The position numbers and the translations under genes were made by a program. A DNA stretch of 64,000 bases from contig CAWKAA010000004.1 of assembly GCA_963847515.1 (NCBI GenBank), forward strand, positions 248,001-312,000. The letters are read 5' to 3'. The notes below the pieces were generated by a model. That model was given only the letters and a program-made list of their open reading frames with translations, searched no databases and was not told the DNA's origin. Below, piece by piece: positions 45,396 through 54,852 of the stretch; the stretch's first letter is position 1, and each line of letters starts with the position of its first letter. The stretch is from QHXW01 sp963847515. Its GTDB lineage: Bacteria; Acidobacteriota; Terriglobia; Bryobacterales; Bryobacteraceae.

Positions 45396-47355
45396 CTACA
45401 TATACGGCGGCGTCTCAATACCCAGTACGCCGAGCGTGCGCTCCAGTTGCGCGCGGAAGAAATCTGTCATCCACAGCAGGAACACCTTTCTTCTCGCGGT
45501 TCTCCTCGTGAATGATGGGGTACTGGTGATAGAAATTGTTGAACGCCTGCGCGAGTTGAAAGGCGTACTTGGCCACGTGCGCCGGCTCGCCCGCCGCGAC
45601 GGCGCGCTCGACGCGCCGCATCGGCTTTCGATGCGGCCAGCAGCACCTGCCAGAAATCCTCGGACTGCAAGTTGCCGCGCCAAGCGCTTCGGCGCGTCAG
45701 CTCGGCGCGAAAGTCCGGGCAGCGTCTCGCCGCTCTCTTCCAGCTTGCGCAGAATGTTGCGCGCGCGCACGGCGGCATACTGCACGTAGGGGCCGGTCTC
45801 GCCTTCGAAGCTCAGCGCTTCCTGAAAATCGAAGGCGATCACCGAGTTGCGCGTGAACTTCAGCAGGAAATAGCGCAGCGCGCCGATGGCGATCTGCGTC
45901 GCGACGGCGCGCTGTTCCTGCCGGCGTCGCTTCCGGCATGCCGCGAGGCCACTTCCTCCAGCGCCTTGTCGATCAGCTTGTCCATCAGGTCGTCGGCCTT
46001 CACGCCGAGGCCTTTGCGGCCGGAGACTTCGACGTAGGGCCGCTTGCGGTCTTCTTCGGAAAGCGGGATGCCGAGGTCGGCGCAGCAGCGCGGCGAGAGC
46101 GCCACCATCTCGTAGGAAAAGTGAATCGACTGGTCGGCCTGTTCGCTCGTAGCCCAGCGCCCGCAGGCCGGCCACCACCACGTCCTGCAAATACGACTGC
46201 CGCGCGTCGATCACGTTGTAGACGCGCGTGCCGTGGCCGAACTGCGGGCGTGGATTGGCCGTGGGCTGGTCGGTGGTGACCCACAGCATCGCGGCCGTCG
46301 GCATAGCGTCGTGCAGCGGGCGGTAGTAGAAATCCTTGCCGAGCAGGCCGAATTTCCAAAGCTGATAGGCGATGTCTTTGCCGACGTAAGTGACCGTGCC
46401 GTTGGAGCGCACGATCACCTTGCTGTCTTCGGCTTCGTCGGAGAAAGACGCCGCCGGCATCACCCAGCAGCCGGCGTTCTTGCCTTCGGTCTCGAAGTAG
46501 ATGGCCTTGCGCTCCTTCAGCAGCTCGAACGCCGCCGCCCAGAACTGCAGGTGCAGAATCTCGCTCTCGCGCGGCAGCACGTCGTACTCGACGTCCAGCC
46601 GCAGCATGGTCGCCAGGTGCGCCTGCACGATGGCGTCGGCCACCAGGTGCGCCAGTTCGGCCAGCTCGCCCGCGCCGGCTTCGATGGCGTGCAGCGTCTC
46701 CGCGCGCCATGCGAGCGATTCGGGATGGTCCTTGTAGTAGCTGCGAGGTGCGGGCGTAGAGGTCCCAGCAGTAGTAATCGAAGCGCATCGCCGGATCGGC
46801 GAGCAGCGCGCGCACCTCGGCGGGCGTCTTGTTCTCCAGGTAGTGAAAGCCCACCACCACGTCGGCCACCTGCACGCCGGTGTTGTCGATGTAGTTCTGC
46901 ACCTCCACGCGCTTGCCGCGCGCGCGCAGCATGCGGACGAAAGTATCGCCCAGCGTGGCATTGCGCAGGTGGCCGATGTGCGCCGCCTTGTTGGGATTGA
47001 TGTTGGTGTGCTCGACGATGATCTTTTCGGCAGTGGCGGCGGGTTCTTCTTCAGGAGCCTCCAGCAGCCGGGCGCCATATGCTGCGCGGTCGAACCGGAC
47101 GTTGATGTAGCCGTTGCCGGCGACCTCCATCGCGGCGATCCCTTGGATTCGGGCCGATCTCCGCCACCAGCTCTGCGGCGATCTTTTTCGGCGCCTGCTT
47201 CAGTTGCTTGGCAAGTTGGAAGGCCGCGGGAACCGCCAGTTCGCCGAAATCGCCTGCTTGGGCTGCTCGATGGCAATCGCCAGGTCGATGCCGTATCGCG
47301 CCTGAATGTGTTCGTGAAAGGTTTCCTGAACCCGCTTTTCCAATAAATGAAACAC
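45396..47355 (-). pseudogene. argS: Arginyl-tRNA synthetase, at least eight frameshifts
   Basis: Begins at GTG 47355 (FHLLEKRVQETFHEHIQA) and ends TLGVLGIETPPYM with TAG at 45396. The Rossmann HIGH motif is in NKAAHIGHLRNATLGDTFVR; editing-free class I landmarks follow (VQNYIDNTGVQVADVVVGFH, VRSNGTVTYVGKDIAYQLWK, HFSYEMVALSP), and GRKGLGVKADDL stands in place of KMSK. The anticodon-binding domain includes RYFLLKFTRNSVIAFDFQEA. Fragments alternate between all three minus frames. As the only argS in sight and an essential gene, it is probably intact in the cell. Long open frames on both strands here are shadows. Confidence 0.86.
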
Positions 47356-47501
47356 GAACCTTCGAGTATAACAACGGGTCGTTAATGCGAGGGTTCAGGA
47401 CTGCCGGCTCTTTCTGGAATGCGGTAAGCTGCAACGGTAAGGGAGGCCGGATGAACTGCCCGAATTGTGGCTGGAGAGATCGCAGTGCCGATGCGATGGA
47501 G

Positions 47502-47678
47502 CTATCCCGCCGCACCTACCGCCTTGCCAGCAGCACACTCCGCATGCCCGCACTCGCAGGCGTCAGGCAGGTGATTGATGGGCACGCTCTCGCAGTTCGG
47601 GCTACAATATTTGCTGCCCGTCGCTACTGGGCATTCGCACCCCGGACGCGCGCACTTCTCGGCTTTCTTTTCGGCCAT
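47502..47678 (-). CDS. Metallothionein-like protein, 58 aa
   Basis: ATG 47678, with GAGG upstream. KCARPGCECPVATGSKYCSP, NCESVPINHLPDACECGHAE and CAAGKAVGAAG contain eight cysteines and two histidines, in the spacing of bacterial SmtA-like metallothioneins (CxxC/GCxC near the start, KYCS, CxCGH near the end). It would bind zinc, cadmium or copper. The frame runs on to 47798, but that leader has no conserved features. Confidence 0.75.
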   Translation of the reverse strand: MAEKKAEKCARPGCECPVATGSKYCSPNCESVPINHLPDACECGHAECAAGKAVGAAG

Positions 47679-47721
47679 GATTGCATCCTCTGGCGCTCTG
47701 TGGTTTTTGCGGCGTGCCGCA

Positions 47722-47991
47722 TCAGGCGCCGATGCTGACTTCCTTAGATCCCTCGGGAGCGTCTCCCAATTGGGCGTTGCGCCCAACCCCCCGTTCATTG
47801 CTCGGTTCTAGGTTCAGTTCCCGGCGAATCACAGTGGCGGCAATCTCGTCAACTGCCACATTCGTGAGATCACCATCCATGTAGGATTTCAAGGTTCCAA
47901 TTTCTGTCTCTGTGGCCTTCTCGCCGAAGTCATAGCGCAAATTGAGGACCCTAACCGCGATCCTAAGCCGTTCAAATGCCGCCTCGTCCAT
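47722..47991 (-). CDS. Hypothetical protein, 89 aa
   Basis: MDEAAFERLRIAVRVLNLRY, KATETEIGTLKSYMDGDLTN, VAVDEIAATVIRRELNLEPS. Helical, acidic, no membrane segment or recognised domain. ATG 47991 is preferred over two TTG codons just upstream. Same strand as the metallothionein-like gene. Confidence 0.5.
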   Translation of the reverse strand: MDEAAFERLRIAVRVLNLRYDFGEKATETEIGTLKSYMDGDLTNVAVDEIAATVIRRELNLEPSNERGVGRNAQLGDAPEGSKEVSIGA

Positions 47992-48270
47992 CAACAAAAA
48001 TCACGCTCCTTAGACACGCACAGAACTGTGGCGCATTTAAGCTACTCCTATTCTTACTGCAAGTCACCTAGTCAAAGAACTAGGGGGTAGGGGGCATGGC
48101 CAACGCGTTAGGTTTTATTCGAATCAAGCTTCTGGCCGTTAATTGCCCGGACCATAGTCCCAGGCCCCCCACCCCAGCTCCCTCGCAATCCTCGGCAGGC
48201 TCAACCTCTGCTGGCGCAACTCAGGCCGTTGCCGTCTGTTCTGCCGATATCCACCCTTGTATGCTCAGAG

Positions 48271-48803
48271 TCAGTTGTCCCCGGAATCCGGCTCATTTGA
48301 GCCTTTACCTTTGCTGCTGCCGCTAAATCCGCTGACCGCGATAAAAGGAGGTTGCGCAAGCGTCGTGCCATTGACTACAGCGGCGCGTACCAGAATCACA
48401 GGGGGGCAATACAACTCGCGGGCAGAGTGATTTTCTCATGAATGTGCGCGTCCCCAGACGTACTCAGCGGTACGGCTCCGGTTGTCGCTATCACGGTGCC
48501 GCCACTGCCTCCGCAAACCAGGCTGGCGCTAACTTGGCTTACCGGCCCCGCATTGCCCGTCGAGGGCAGGATCAACCCATCCACTACGAGATTGAAGTGC
48601 CCACCGCCGTTCAATGTGACATGCGCTTTTGACACAGCCCAAGGCGCTCCGCCGCTAGGTACGCCTCCAACCGACTGGCCTGGACTGGAGCCGACCAGCG
48701 TCGATACTACTCCGCCGTCATCCGCCACAGCCGTGGCAGTCAGAAACCCGGCCACCAGCACCGTAGGCAACATCTTCAAAACGATACGTGTGAGTTGCAT
48801 CAT
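48271..48803 (-). pseudogene. Exported protein of unknown function, frame broken in a C6 run
   Basis: Signal peptide MMQLTRIVLKMLPTVLVAGF ... AVADDGG, then a beta-rich domain (GAPWAVSKAHVTLNGGGHFN, LVVDGLILPSTGNAGPVSQV, ASLVCGGSGGTVIATTGAVP, DAHIHEKITLPASCIAP). At 48401-48406 a run of six G on the plus strand (C on the coding strand) ends the frame. Adding one base continues it as VILVRAAVVNGTTLAQPPFI to a stop at 48271. Resembles exported acidobacterial proteins with a conserved Cys pair. The homopolymer could be a sequencing error or a phase-variable tract. Confidence 0.6.
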
Positions 48804-49430
48804 GGTTCAACCGTCCTAAATGAGAAATTAGTCGAGAGGGACGCGGAAGTATGCGGGGTGCGGGAACCCGATGATTTTTTGACTTCTCGACGGTTGATAG
48901 CGATTATACATCCAATCTAATGCGGCAACGTCGGCTGCAAACGAAGCCGGTACTAGTAGTCATACGCTCATTTAGTGCAGCATGGCGCAGGCTGCCATAA
49001 ACAACCAATTATGGTCCCTCACAAAACTGCATCAGCGGTAATTGATGGCGTGGGCTTTGGCGCCTCATTTTCAGACATATTTTCGGTCCCCTTGCCGATC
49101 ACTGCTGACGCGAAAGTAGAGTGCATCGCCGGTAGATTTTGCTCAAGCCCCAGCACCCGCCCCGAGAGAGATCCGTGCGCAGAGCTTCGTTTTAGTAAAC
49201 AAGCAAGGCACTCCCTTGGACTAATGGGATTTGACTCTGCTGGCGTCGCGGTCATCACTCTTCTTGACGAAAATATGCGCACAGTTTGGAGTACCAAGGC
49301 CACGATGCTACCGACTCCATAGGGGACTTTCAAAATAGACCATACTAAAAAGTCGGACCGCCCTAGCGAAAGATGGTCGATCTGATTCCATAGCTAGTGA
49401 CAAACCGTTGCGTTGTTGCATCATCTAAAC
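48804..49430. other. Gene-poor region
   Basis: About 625 bp. Short frames exist on both strands (for example minus 49019-49333 and plus 48975-49322), but none has a start signal, domain or convincing codon use. No RNA gene or repeat recognised. Confidence 0.45.
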
Positions 49431-49643
49431 ATGCCAGCGCCACAACCCTGCGAGGAGAAAAACCGATTGCGGGTAGCATACACTGCCGCGCTAGCAGAGC
49501 TGAGGCAGGCGACGGCGGTGCTCCAGCGGGCGCAGTATGGGCCGGGATTTCTGGACGCCCTTGAGAAAACCCAGCAAGCTCGCACCAAGCATGACAATGC
49601 TCGGCGGGCTTTGGAAAACCATCGCAGAACACACGGCTGCTAA
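49431..49643 (+). CDS. Small helical protein with terminal cysteines, 70 aa
   Basis: MPAPQPCEEKNRLRVAYTAA, LAELRQATAVLQRAQYGPGF, LDALEKTQQARTKHDNARRA, LENHRRTHGC. Two long helices with a Cys near each end. I recall similar short proteins in acidobacterial genomes with no function. ATG 49431 is preferred over an in-frame start 18 bases upstream. Confidence 0.55.
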   Translation: MPAPQPCEEKNRLRVAYTAALAELRQATAVLQRAQYGPGFLDALEKTQQARTKHDNARRALENHRRTHGC

Positions 49644-50042
49644 AGCGGGTACGGCTCCTGCGTTCCATCTCAGCAAGAACTTGGCTGGGATCTTCAAGAA
49701 CCTACGCTATTTTCTTCTTCCTCGCATAGGATGATTTTTGAAACGCTGAAAGCTGTGTGGTGGGTGCGGCTCTTAGCGAAACAAAGGTCACAGCCGCGAT
49801 AGGCACCCCGCCCCAAGGTCGGCTGACTTGGGCTTTGTAACTGCTGTTCTGAATTCGGAACAAAACACTTGACGTTCACTTGGCTATTTGGTACAACCAT
49901 GTGGAATCCTTGGGTATATAAGAATCCTGTGTTCTATTTTTAGAACAGATTTACGGGGATCTTCATACAGCAACTTGGCGACGCCAGACGAGGGAGGCCG
50001 CAAAGCTTGACCAACTTGGGGGCGAGCTTCGATTAATTTCAA
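49644..50042. other. Intergenic region before the response regulator
   Basis: 400 bp, AT-richer than its surroundings. No gene with support is visible. A promoter for the regulator at 50043 probably lies here, but I cannot place it reliably. Confidence 0.4.
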
Positions 50043-50414
50043 TTGACTAGCAGATCGATCCTGGTCGTTGACGATGTACCCGACAATCTGAAGTTGGTGC
50101 GTATTATCCTGTCCAGACAGGGTTTCGAGGTTCACACTGCAGCCACGGCTGAGGAGGCGCTCGAATTGGCTCGGGAGATTCATCCGCGCTTGATTCTAGC
50201 CGACATCCGTTTACCTGGCATGGACGGCCTTGAGATGACCCGTCGGCTGAAGGCCGATCCAGAAACCATGGACATTGTGGTAGTCGCGCTCACCGCACTG
50301 GCGATGGAGGGGGACGAGCAGAAGGCGTTGGACGCGGGTTGTGACGCTTACACTACCAAGCCCATTGATGTTAAGACCTTCCCAACTTTGATTCGCCAAT
50401 ATCTCAAATACTAA
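50043..50414 (+). CDS. Single-domain response regulator (CheY/DivK-like)
   Basis: 123 aa from a TTG start. SILVVDDVPDNLKLVRIILS gives the acidic pair; the phospho-acceptor Asp is in LILADIRLPGMDGLEMTRRL; VVALTALAMEGDEQKALDAG and AYTTKPIDVKTFPTLIRQYL give the Thr/Ser and Lys of the switch. There is no output domain, as in DivK-like relays. No kinase gene adjoins it. It lies in the region that also holds two PilZ proteins. Confidence 0.88.
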   Translation: MTSRSILVVDDVPDNLKLVRIILSRQGFEVHTAATAEEALELAREIHPRLILADIRLPGMDGLEMTRRLKADPETMDIVVVALTALAMEGDEQKALDAGCDAYTTKPIDVKTFPTLIRQYLKY

Positions 50415-50937
50415 ATCCCAGCCACTCCTGCCGGTTCACTGCGGCAGAGACCGAGAGGGCAAAGGCACGCGGGGCAGGGATAAACCGCACTTCAACTCGC
50501 CGCCGCCCAGGCGACCCATAAGACTCGTCTCCGCAGCCATGCTGTTCGCAGCCGATCTCTTTCGCTGCAGGGTTTAGGCATCGCATATCGCTTGTACCCG
50601 AGGTGGCGTTGATATTGCAGTGCGGGACGGAGGAAAGCAAGGTCAGGCGAAAGAGCAGCGAGATTGGAGGGAATTATTTCGCACAGACGGGCATAATGTC
50701 CGATGGCAGTCAGCACTTGACTAGCGCCAAAGTTCCAAGGATCGCTGCGGCAGCCATTGCACAAAAAGCCACCCACACCAGGATTTGTCTAACTACCTGA
50801 GGGGGGCATCCATCGTTCCCGTGGCGACTCATAGGCCATCTAAGTCTGAATAGGCAGGCTACAATCCTCTTGTACGCTCGACGAAGCTTGGCATCAATGC
50901 TGAAGAAAGTGAGATTGCGAAGGTAGTTCGATAGTAA
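50415..50937. other. Gene-poor region
   Basis: About 520 bp between the response regulator and a PilZ gene. Antisense frames (50404-50640, 50492-50776) have no recognisable domain. Nothing else seen. Confidence 0.4.
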
Positions 50938-51288
50938 TCAAAAACGGGCAGCGATCTCACTATCGAATTTCATTCCGATCAGGTAAGCGAAGCCACAACG
51001 AGTACAATGGCGAACACGCGCACAACCGGCAAGAAAAAACAGGTTTGCGTCGCGGATACGTACAAATGATCCGACTGGCAAGGGCCGGAAGGAGAGCACC
51101 AGTGCACCTCCCCCGCTAATGTTCCGCAAGAGTGAACGCATATATCGAATCTGCTGATTTTCGTCTCTCCACACCACCGTGACTATGCCACGGGCAGATA
51201 AGCGCGGCTGATCTCGCATATCTGCGCTTGTCACAAACTCGCGGCCATCCGTGAGTGCATGAGGTGTGTGTGCTAATATGTCTTCCAT
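50938..51288 (-). CDS. PilZ-domain protein
   Basis: 116 aa from ATG 51288: DQPRLSARGIVTVVWRDENQ, MRSLLRNISGGGALVLSFRP, VGSFVRIRDANLFFLAGCAR, CGFAYLIGMKFDSEI. The strands and the RNISGGGALV turn (N-x-S-x-x-G) are PilZ-like; the N-terminal Arg pair is weaker. Probably a c-di-GMP effector or a degenerate relative. Second PilZ protein of the window. Confidence 0.7.
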   Translation of the reverse strand: MEDILAHTPHALTDGREFVTSADMRDQPRLSARGIVTVVWRDENQQIRYMRSLLRNISGGGALVLSFRPLPVGSFVRIRDANLFFLAGCARVRHCTRCGFAYLIGMKFDSEIAARF

Positions 51289-51744
51289 AATTTTAGCCTT
51301 GAAGCGTCAGCGGTACCCTAGGCCATGTAGTGCATTCGGCGTGCCAGCCTGCGCAGGTGGCGAACACACCATAATGCAACTATTTAGAGATTCGCCGCAT
51401 AAATACCGGGTGCCACTTTGTCACCTGCAATACGCCTGATTTGGCGAAGGGGAAACAAGAGAGGAGATCTGAATAACGAAATAGCGCTGGGCCGAGGCAA
51501 GAGGGGCGGGCAAGGCGATTGCGGTAAACGTCTTAAGTCGACGCCATCTGTGCCCGCCGCCGTTCTAGAATATCCCGTAGCCGATTGAGCTTGCCCTCCA
51601 GCGCCGCCGCTCACCCACATTCTCGACCTTCTCTACCAAGATCACTTGTGTCAGCGTAGATATCCGCCGCTCTGAGATGCAGCATCCCCGCAAGATCAAC
51701 ATTGGTTCAGCACATCCCCCGCTTCATGGAATCGAGCCAGGGGC
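51289..51744. other. Gene-poor region
   Basis: About 455 bp. No frame with support. It precedes a decayed ATPase and may contain its lost 5' part. Confidence 0.35.
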
Positions 51745-52361
51745 GAAGGGTTCGCGGGACATGCCGTGAAGCACCGCCCGCTGCTCTACCTAGACGGCGA
51801 AATCCTCTATGCGTAGCGAGGCAGCGGCTGTTTGATCTCGGCATCCCTGAACCAATGGTCTGCAGGTTTGGGCGGGTGTGTCTGCGGTCCACCGCTTGGT
51901 CCTGGTGGCGCCATCATTCGAGACTTCGTGCAACGGCACCGCCCGCTGCTCATCTGGGATTTCCCAATCGACTTCCACGACGGCGATGAGCAATCCGCCA
52001 GTGAGACAAGGGCCTTCATGAAGCACTTTCGGTTTTTTGCAAATCACGGCGCAACAGCAGCAGCCATCGGCAAGCACCATGTTGAGAATTGCTGTGCACT
52101 TTTGATAGGTAGCCCGTCAATCGCAACGAATGGCTCTACACCATGGCTGAGCAAGCTCAAATTTCCAATCTCCCGGCCGCTATAGAAGACGGAAATAGGG
52201 AAATTGAACCGTCCCTGCTGGGTAGTCGCTTGATGCTTACGACCTCGTACAAAGAGGAAGGGCGGCTGGGGGAGTTTGGGGTGGGAGATCACCGCTGGTC
52301 TAGTATCGTTACACCCCAGACTTTATCCGTCTGTCACGCAGCAATTATTTCGCCAGGTTAA
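51745..52361 (+). pseudogene. Decayed RepA-like (AAA_25) ATPase
   Basis: Fragments in different frames line up with plasmid/prophage RepA-type ATPases: GIEPGAKG near 51734 (remains of a P-loop), VKHRPLLYLDGE and PLCVARQRLFDLGIPE near 51770-51850, GGAIIRDFVQRHRPLLIWDF, IDFHDGDEQSASETRAFMKH and FRFFANHGATAA near 51915-52060. In intact members the last part reads 'ANHGATV.VLHH'. After ~52090 similarity fades. At least three breaks plus in-frame stops. This one looks truly decayed, and marks an old mobile element. Confidence 0.55.
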
Positions 52362-52535
52362 GGAAACGTAAGGAAAGAGGTAGCGACGCCTTGCGAGCAA
52401 AAGATACCAAGTAAAACGTGATCTAAACCAGCGTAATGTCTTTGCGTTTGACTTCCTACGGTGTCGGAAGCAACAGTGGACCGCCCTTTGCTTCTCGACT
52501 TGTGGACATCCCAAATTCTTTCGGGAGGTGAAGTC

Positions 52536-52748
52536 ATGGATCGCTGCATATTGTGCGGAGTCGAAACGGAGTTGTATTTGAATGGCCAGCCAATGTGTCC
52601 AAGATGCTGTGACGCTCTGCAGGAAGAGCGAAGCGGAAGTCAAATTACGTCTGGGGGGAGTGTTCAAAAACGGAGAAGAGGGCTGGAAGGTGAAGGCGCG
52701 ATCAGCGATGCGTCGGTCAGTCCATCGGGCTCAGAATCATTTTCGTGA
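52536..52748 (+). CDS. Small zinc-ribbon protein, 70 aa
   Basis: ATG 52536 with GGGAGGTG eight bases upstream. MDRCILCGVETELYLNGQPM and CPRCCDALQEERSG form two CxxC knuckles; the tail is Gly/Ser/Arg-rich. Family function unknown. The longer frame to 52461 has no better start. Confidence 0.6.
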   Translation: MDRCILCGVETELYLNGQPMCPRCCDALQEERSGSQITSGGSVQKRRRGLEGEGAISDASVSPSGSESFS

Positions 52749-52986
52749 AGCATGAGTGGCTTCCCGAGTTGTTGCCGCTTGGTGCGGCAGGACGTGACAT
52801 ATCGAGCCTTGCCAGCATGAGCGCGGTTGCACCTAATTCCCGCAGGCAAGCACCAAGAAGACTGACGAACGATCAGATTGGCGTGCGTGGGTGAGCAGAC
52901 ACCGCGCAAATAGCGCTATTGCGCTGCCGATGATCGGCACGATGGTCTTCGAGTCTGGAGGAAAAACAGCCTCACCGTGAAGGGTT

Positions 52987-53397
52987 TTAGATGCTCTTAA
53001 GAAAATTCGCTAGGCTCCGGCGTTCAGCCTTCTTGGCAGGCATGAACTGAACACCAATTCCATGCTGTGCACATCGCACCACTATGGCCCGCGCTAGCGT
53101 CGCTGCTGGAAAAGGATGCCCCTCCACTTGCAAGGTCATCCTCACGATTGTCCCCGGTGGCCATTGGAAGTCGGCGAAAATGAAAGCGCCATTGGTGCTA
53201 ACGTCTCTCACGACATGGCTGGCAGCACCTGTCCCGTCGAAATAGTTCGCGGTGAGGTGTGCAACCCTCCGGCGCCGCGCTTGCCTTCTTTCACGCTGGC
53301 GTGCAGTCCGATCCCTTAACCTTTCCGCCACCCACCTGAGCGGTTGCCACCTGGCCGGCTGAAGAATCCAGTCCATCACCAAGGTTTGGGTCTGCAT
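52987..53397 (-). CDS. PilZ-domain protein
   Basis: 136 aa. ATG 53397 is supported by GAGGAG upstream; a frame running on to 54006 is antisense to the integrase remnant and rejected. A basic stretch (RTARQRERRQARRRRVAHLT) leads to the PilZ part: SHVVRDVSTNGAFIFADFQW (D-x-S-x-x-G), PPGTIVRMTLQVEGHPFPAA, RCAQHGIGVQFMPAKKAERR. The Arg cluster and DVSTNG motif are compatible with c-di-GMP binding. Third PilZ protein of the window. Confidence 0.75.
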   Translation of the reverse strand: MQTQTLVMDWILQPARWQPLRWVAERLRDRTARQRERRQARRRRVAHLTANYFDGTGAASHVVRDVSTNGAFIFADFQWPPGTIVRMTLQVEGHPFPAATLARAIVVRCAQHGIGVQFMPAKKAERRSLANFLKSI

Positions 53398-53782
53398 AAA
53401 CTCCTCGCCGGGCGGCCCTTCTTTGGCGAAGGACTCTACCATAGCCGAGCAGCGGTGGGAAGGCCGTTCCTTGGCTCGATGGAAGGACACCCGGGCCGCA
53501 GCGGAAAACATGGGGCCAAAGCACCCGAACCGCGCCAACGGGTGACGGCAAATGCAAACCATAAGGTCAGAGTTTGGCTCCAAGATCCCAACATCCCAAC
53601 CGTGTGAACTGGCGTCAAGACGGTGGAAGGCAATGGCTCCCTTCGGCGGCCGATCACCAAGCGCCGGGACATCTTCGCCGCCTATCTCCAAATAAAGCCA
53701 GAGAAGCGCAAGGACCATTAGCGATCCCTGAACCGCCATCATAGCCACACCGTCAGCAGGATTAGGCCGAACAGGATCAGGA
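53398..53782. other. Region between PilZ gene and integrase remnant
   Basis: 385 bp with no supported gene. The missing N-terminal two thirds of the integrase would belong here if the element were whole, but no such similarity is visible. Confidence 0.35.
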
Positions 53783-54240
53783 ATGGGATGGGGCCTTCGA
53801 TCACGCGCTGCAATGGCAGATGAGCGACGAAGAATTCCCATGACACCAAGAGTGGCAGCTATTCTCGACACGCGGCCAAGCAAGTCTGCTGGCGGAAGTT
53901 GGGTTTTTCCTGCGGCCACGAAAAGCGGGCATGTGCGGAGCCCTCCAGCCTCAAAAAGCAGCATCTCAATGCAATCGCCGACGCCACGCGCATTCTGAAG
54001 AAGCACACGGTGAGTGAAGAGGCGAAGTTTAAAGGATTCGAATTCTCCAGGCTACGCCATACCTGTCTTACGCGGTGGGCACCGCACATGGACCCGTGGA
54101 CGCTAGGCTACCTCGCTGGCCACCGCGATATGAATATCACGAAGCGCTATGTTCATCCGCAGGAGCAGACAATTCGCGGCCATCGATCGGGCACAAGCGG
54201 GAGAGAGTTAATCAGGAAGTCCGGTAAATTATTGAAGCAA
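53783..54240 (+). pseudogene. Tyrosine recombinase (integrase) C-terminal remnant
   Basis: DERRRIPMTPRVAAILDTRP, GGSWVFPAATKSGH in one frame, then AEPSSLKKQHLNAIADATRI, FEFSRLRHTCLTRWAPHMDP, WTLGYLAGHRDMNITKRYVH in the next after a shift near 53932. The Arg-His box (RLRHTCLTR), the His of LAGHRD and the nucleophile Tyr of KRYVHP are all present, but the N-terminal arm and core start are missing. The open frame continues to 54366 through the tRNA on the other strand. It lies a few bases from the 3' end of tRNA-Arg(TCG), the usual place of an integrase next to its attachment site. Confidence 0.75.
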
Positions 54241-54254
54241 CGGAAGTTTCTGGC

Positions 54255-54327
54255 GCGCCCGGAGAGACTCGAACTCCCGACCTACTGGTTCGAAGCCAGC
54301 CGCTCTATCCAACTGAGCTACGGGCGC
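54255..54327 (-). tRNA. tRNA-Arg (anticodon TCG)
   Basis: 73 bases on the minus strand. Acceptor GCGCCCG/CGGGCGC, D-arm GCTC/GAGC, anticodon loop CTTCGAA with anticodon TCG, and T-arm GGGAG/CTCTC around TTCGAGT (with one wobble). Very similar to the tRNA-Arg(ACG) at 11250. No CCA encoded. An integrase remnant faces its 3' end. Confidence 0.93.
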
Positions 54328-54548
54328 GCTAGGGTCATTATATGCCGGAGCGTCGGGGCCGCCTAGGCCAGGATTCTACCTACACAAAATCAGCCGGATA
54401 TGTTCCCAAATCCTTTCTTAAGATCCAAAACCGTGGCGCAGGTCAGCCTCGGGCCGTACCCTGGAAGTCTGATTTCGGGCATTCTTGCGGACACGAAGGG
54501 TTTGGTTTCCGAAGTGCTCGGTTCAACGCCTAACTAGCGGAGTTCGCC

Positions 54549-54761
54549 ATGGCGTCGGAACGTCTACGAAAGCGACTTATTTCGGTGAATGCCATCTTCG
54601 AGATGCTCACGCTTCGCCGCGTCCAATCGGGCGACCCCCAGCTGGGGGCTGGCATGGAGAGGCGGATATTGGAATCTGAGCTGACGGACCTGGAAAAGGC
54701 CATGACTGAGCAAGAGAGCCTGGAGGATGCCGCCGAACGGTCTACTCGAACAGACCTTTAG
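54549..54761 (+). CDS. Hypothetical protein, 70 aa
   Basis: MASERLRKRLISVNAIFEML, TLRRVQSGDPQLGAGMERRI, LESELTDLEKAMTEQESLED. Helical and charged, without recognised motif. Weak ribosome binding site. May be real, but support is limited to length and hydrophilic composition. Confidence 0.35.
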   Translation: MASERLRKRLISVNAIFEMLTLRRVQSGDPQLGAGMERRILESELTDLEKAMTEQESLEDAAERSTRTDL

Positions 54762-54852
54762 CGTCTTCTTTTCAACCGAATTCGCCTGCCGCATTCCCTC
54801 GTATACTTTGCGTGCAACCCACCGGACGTCGTAGCCTGTTGGTTCACCAACT

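Noticed and set aside
53398..54006. N-terminal extension of the PilZ protein to 339 aa
   Set aside because: The extension is antisense to the integrase remnant and lacks domains; GAGGAG before ATG 53397 supports the short form.
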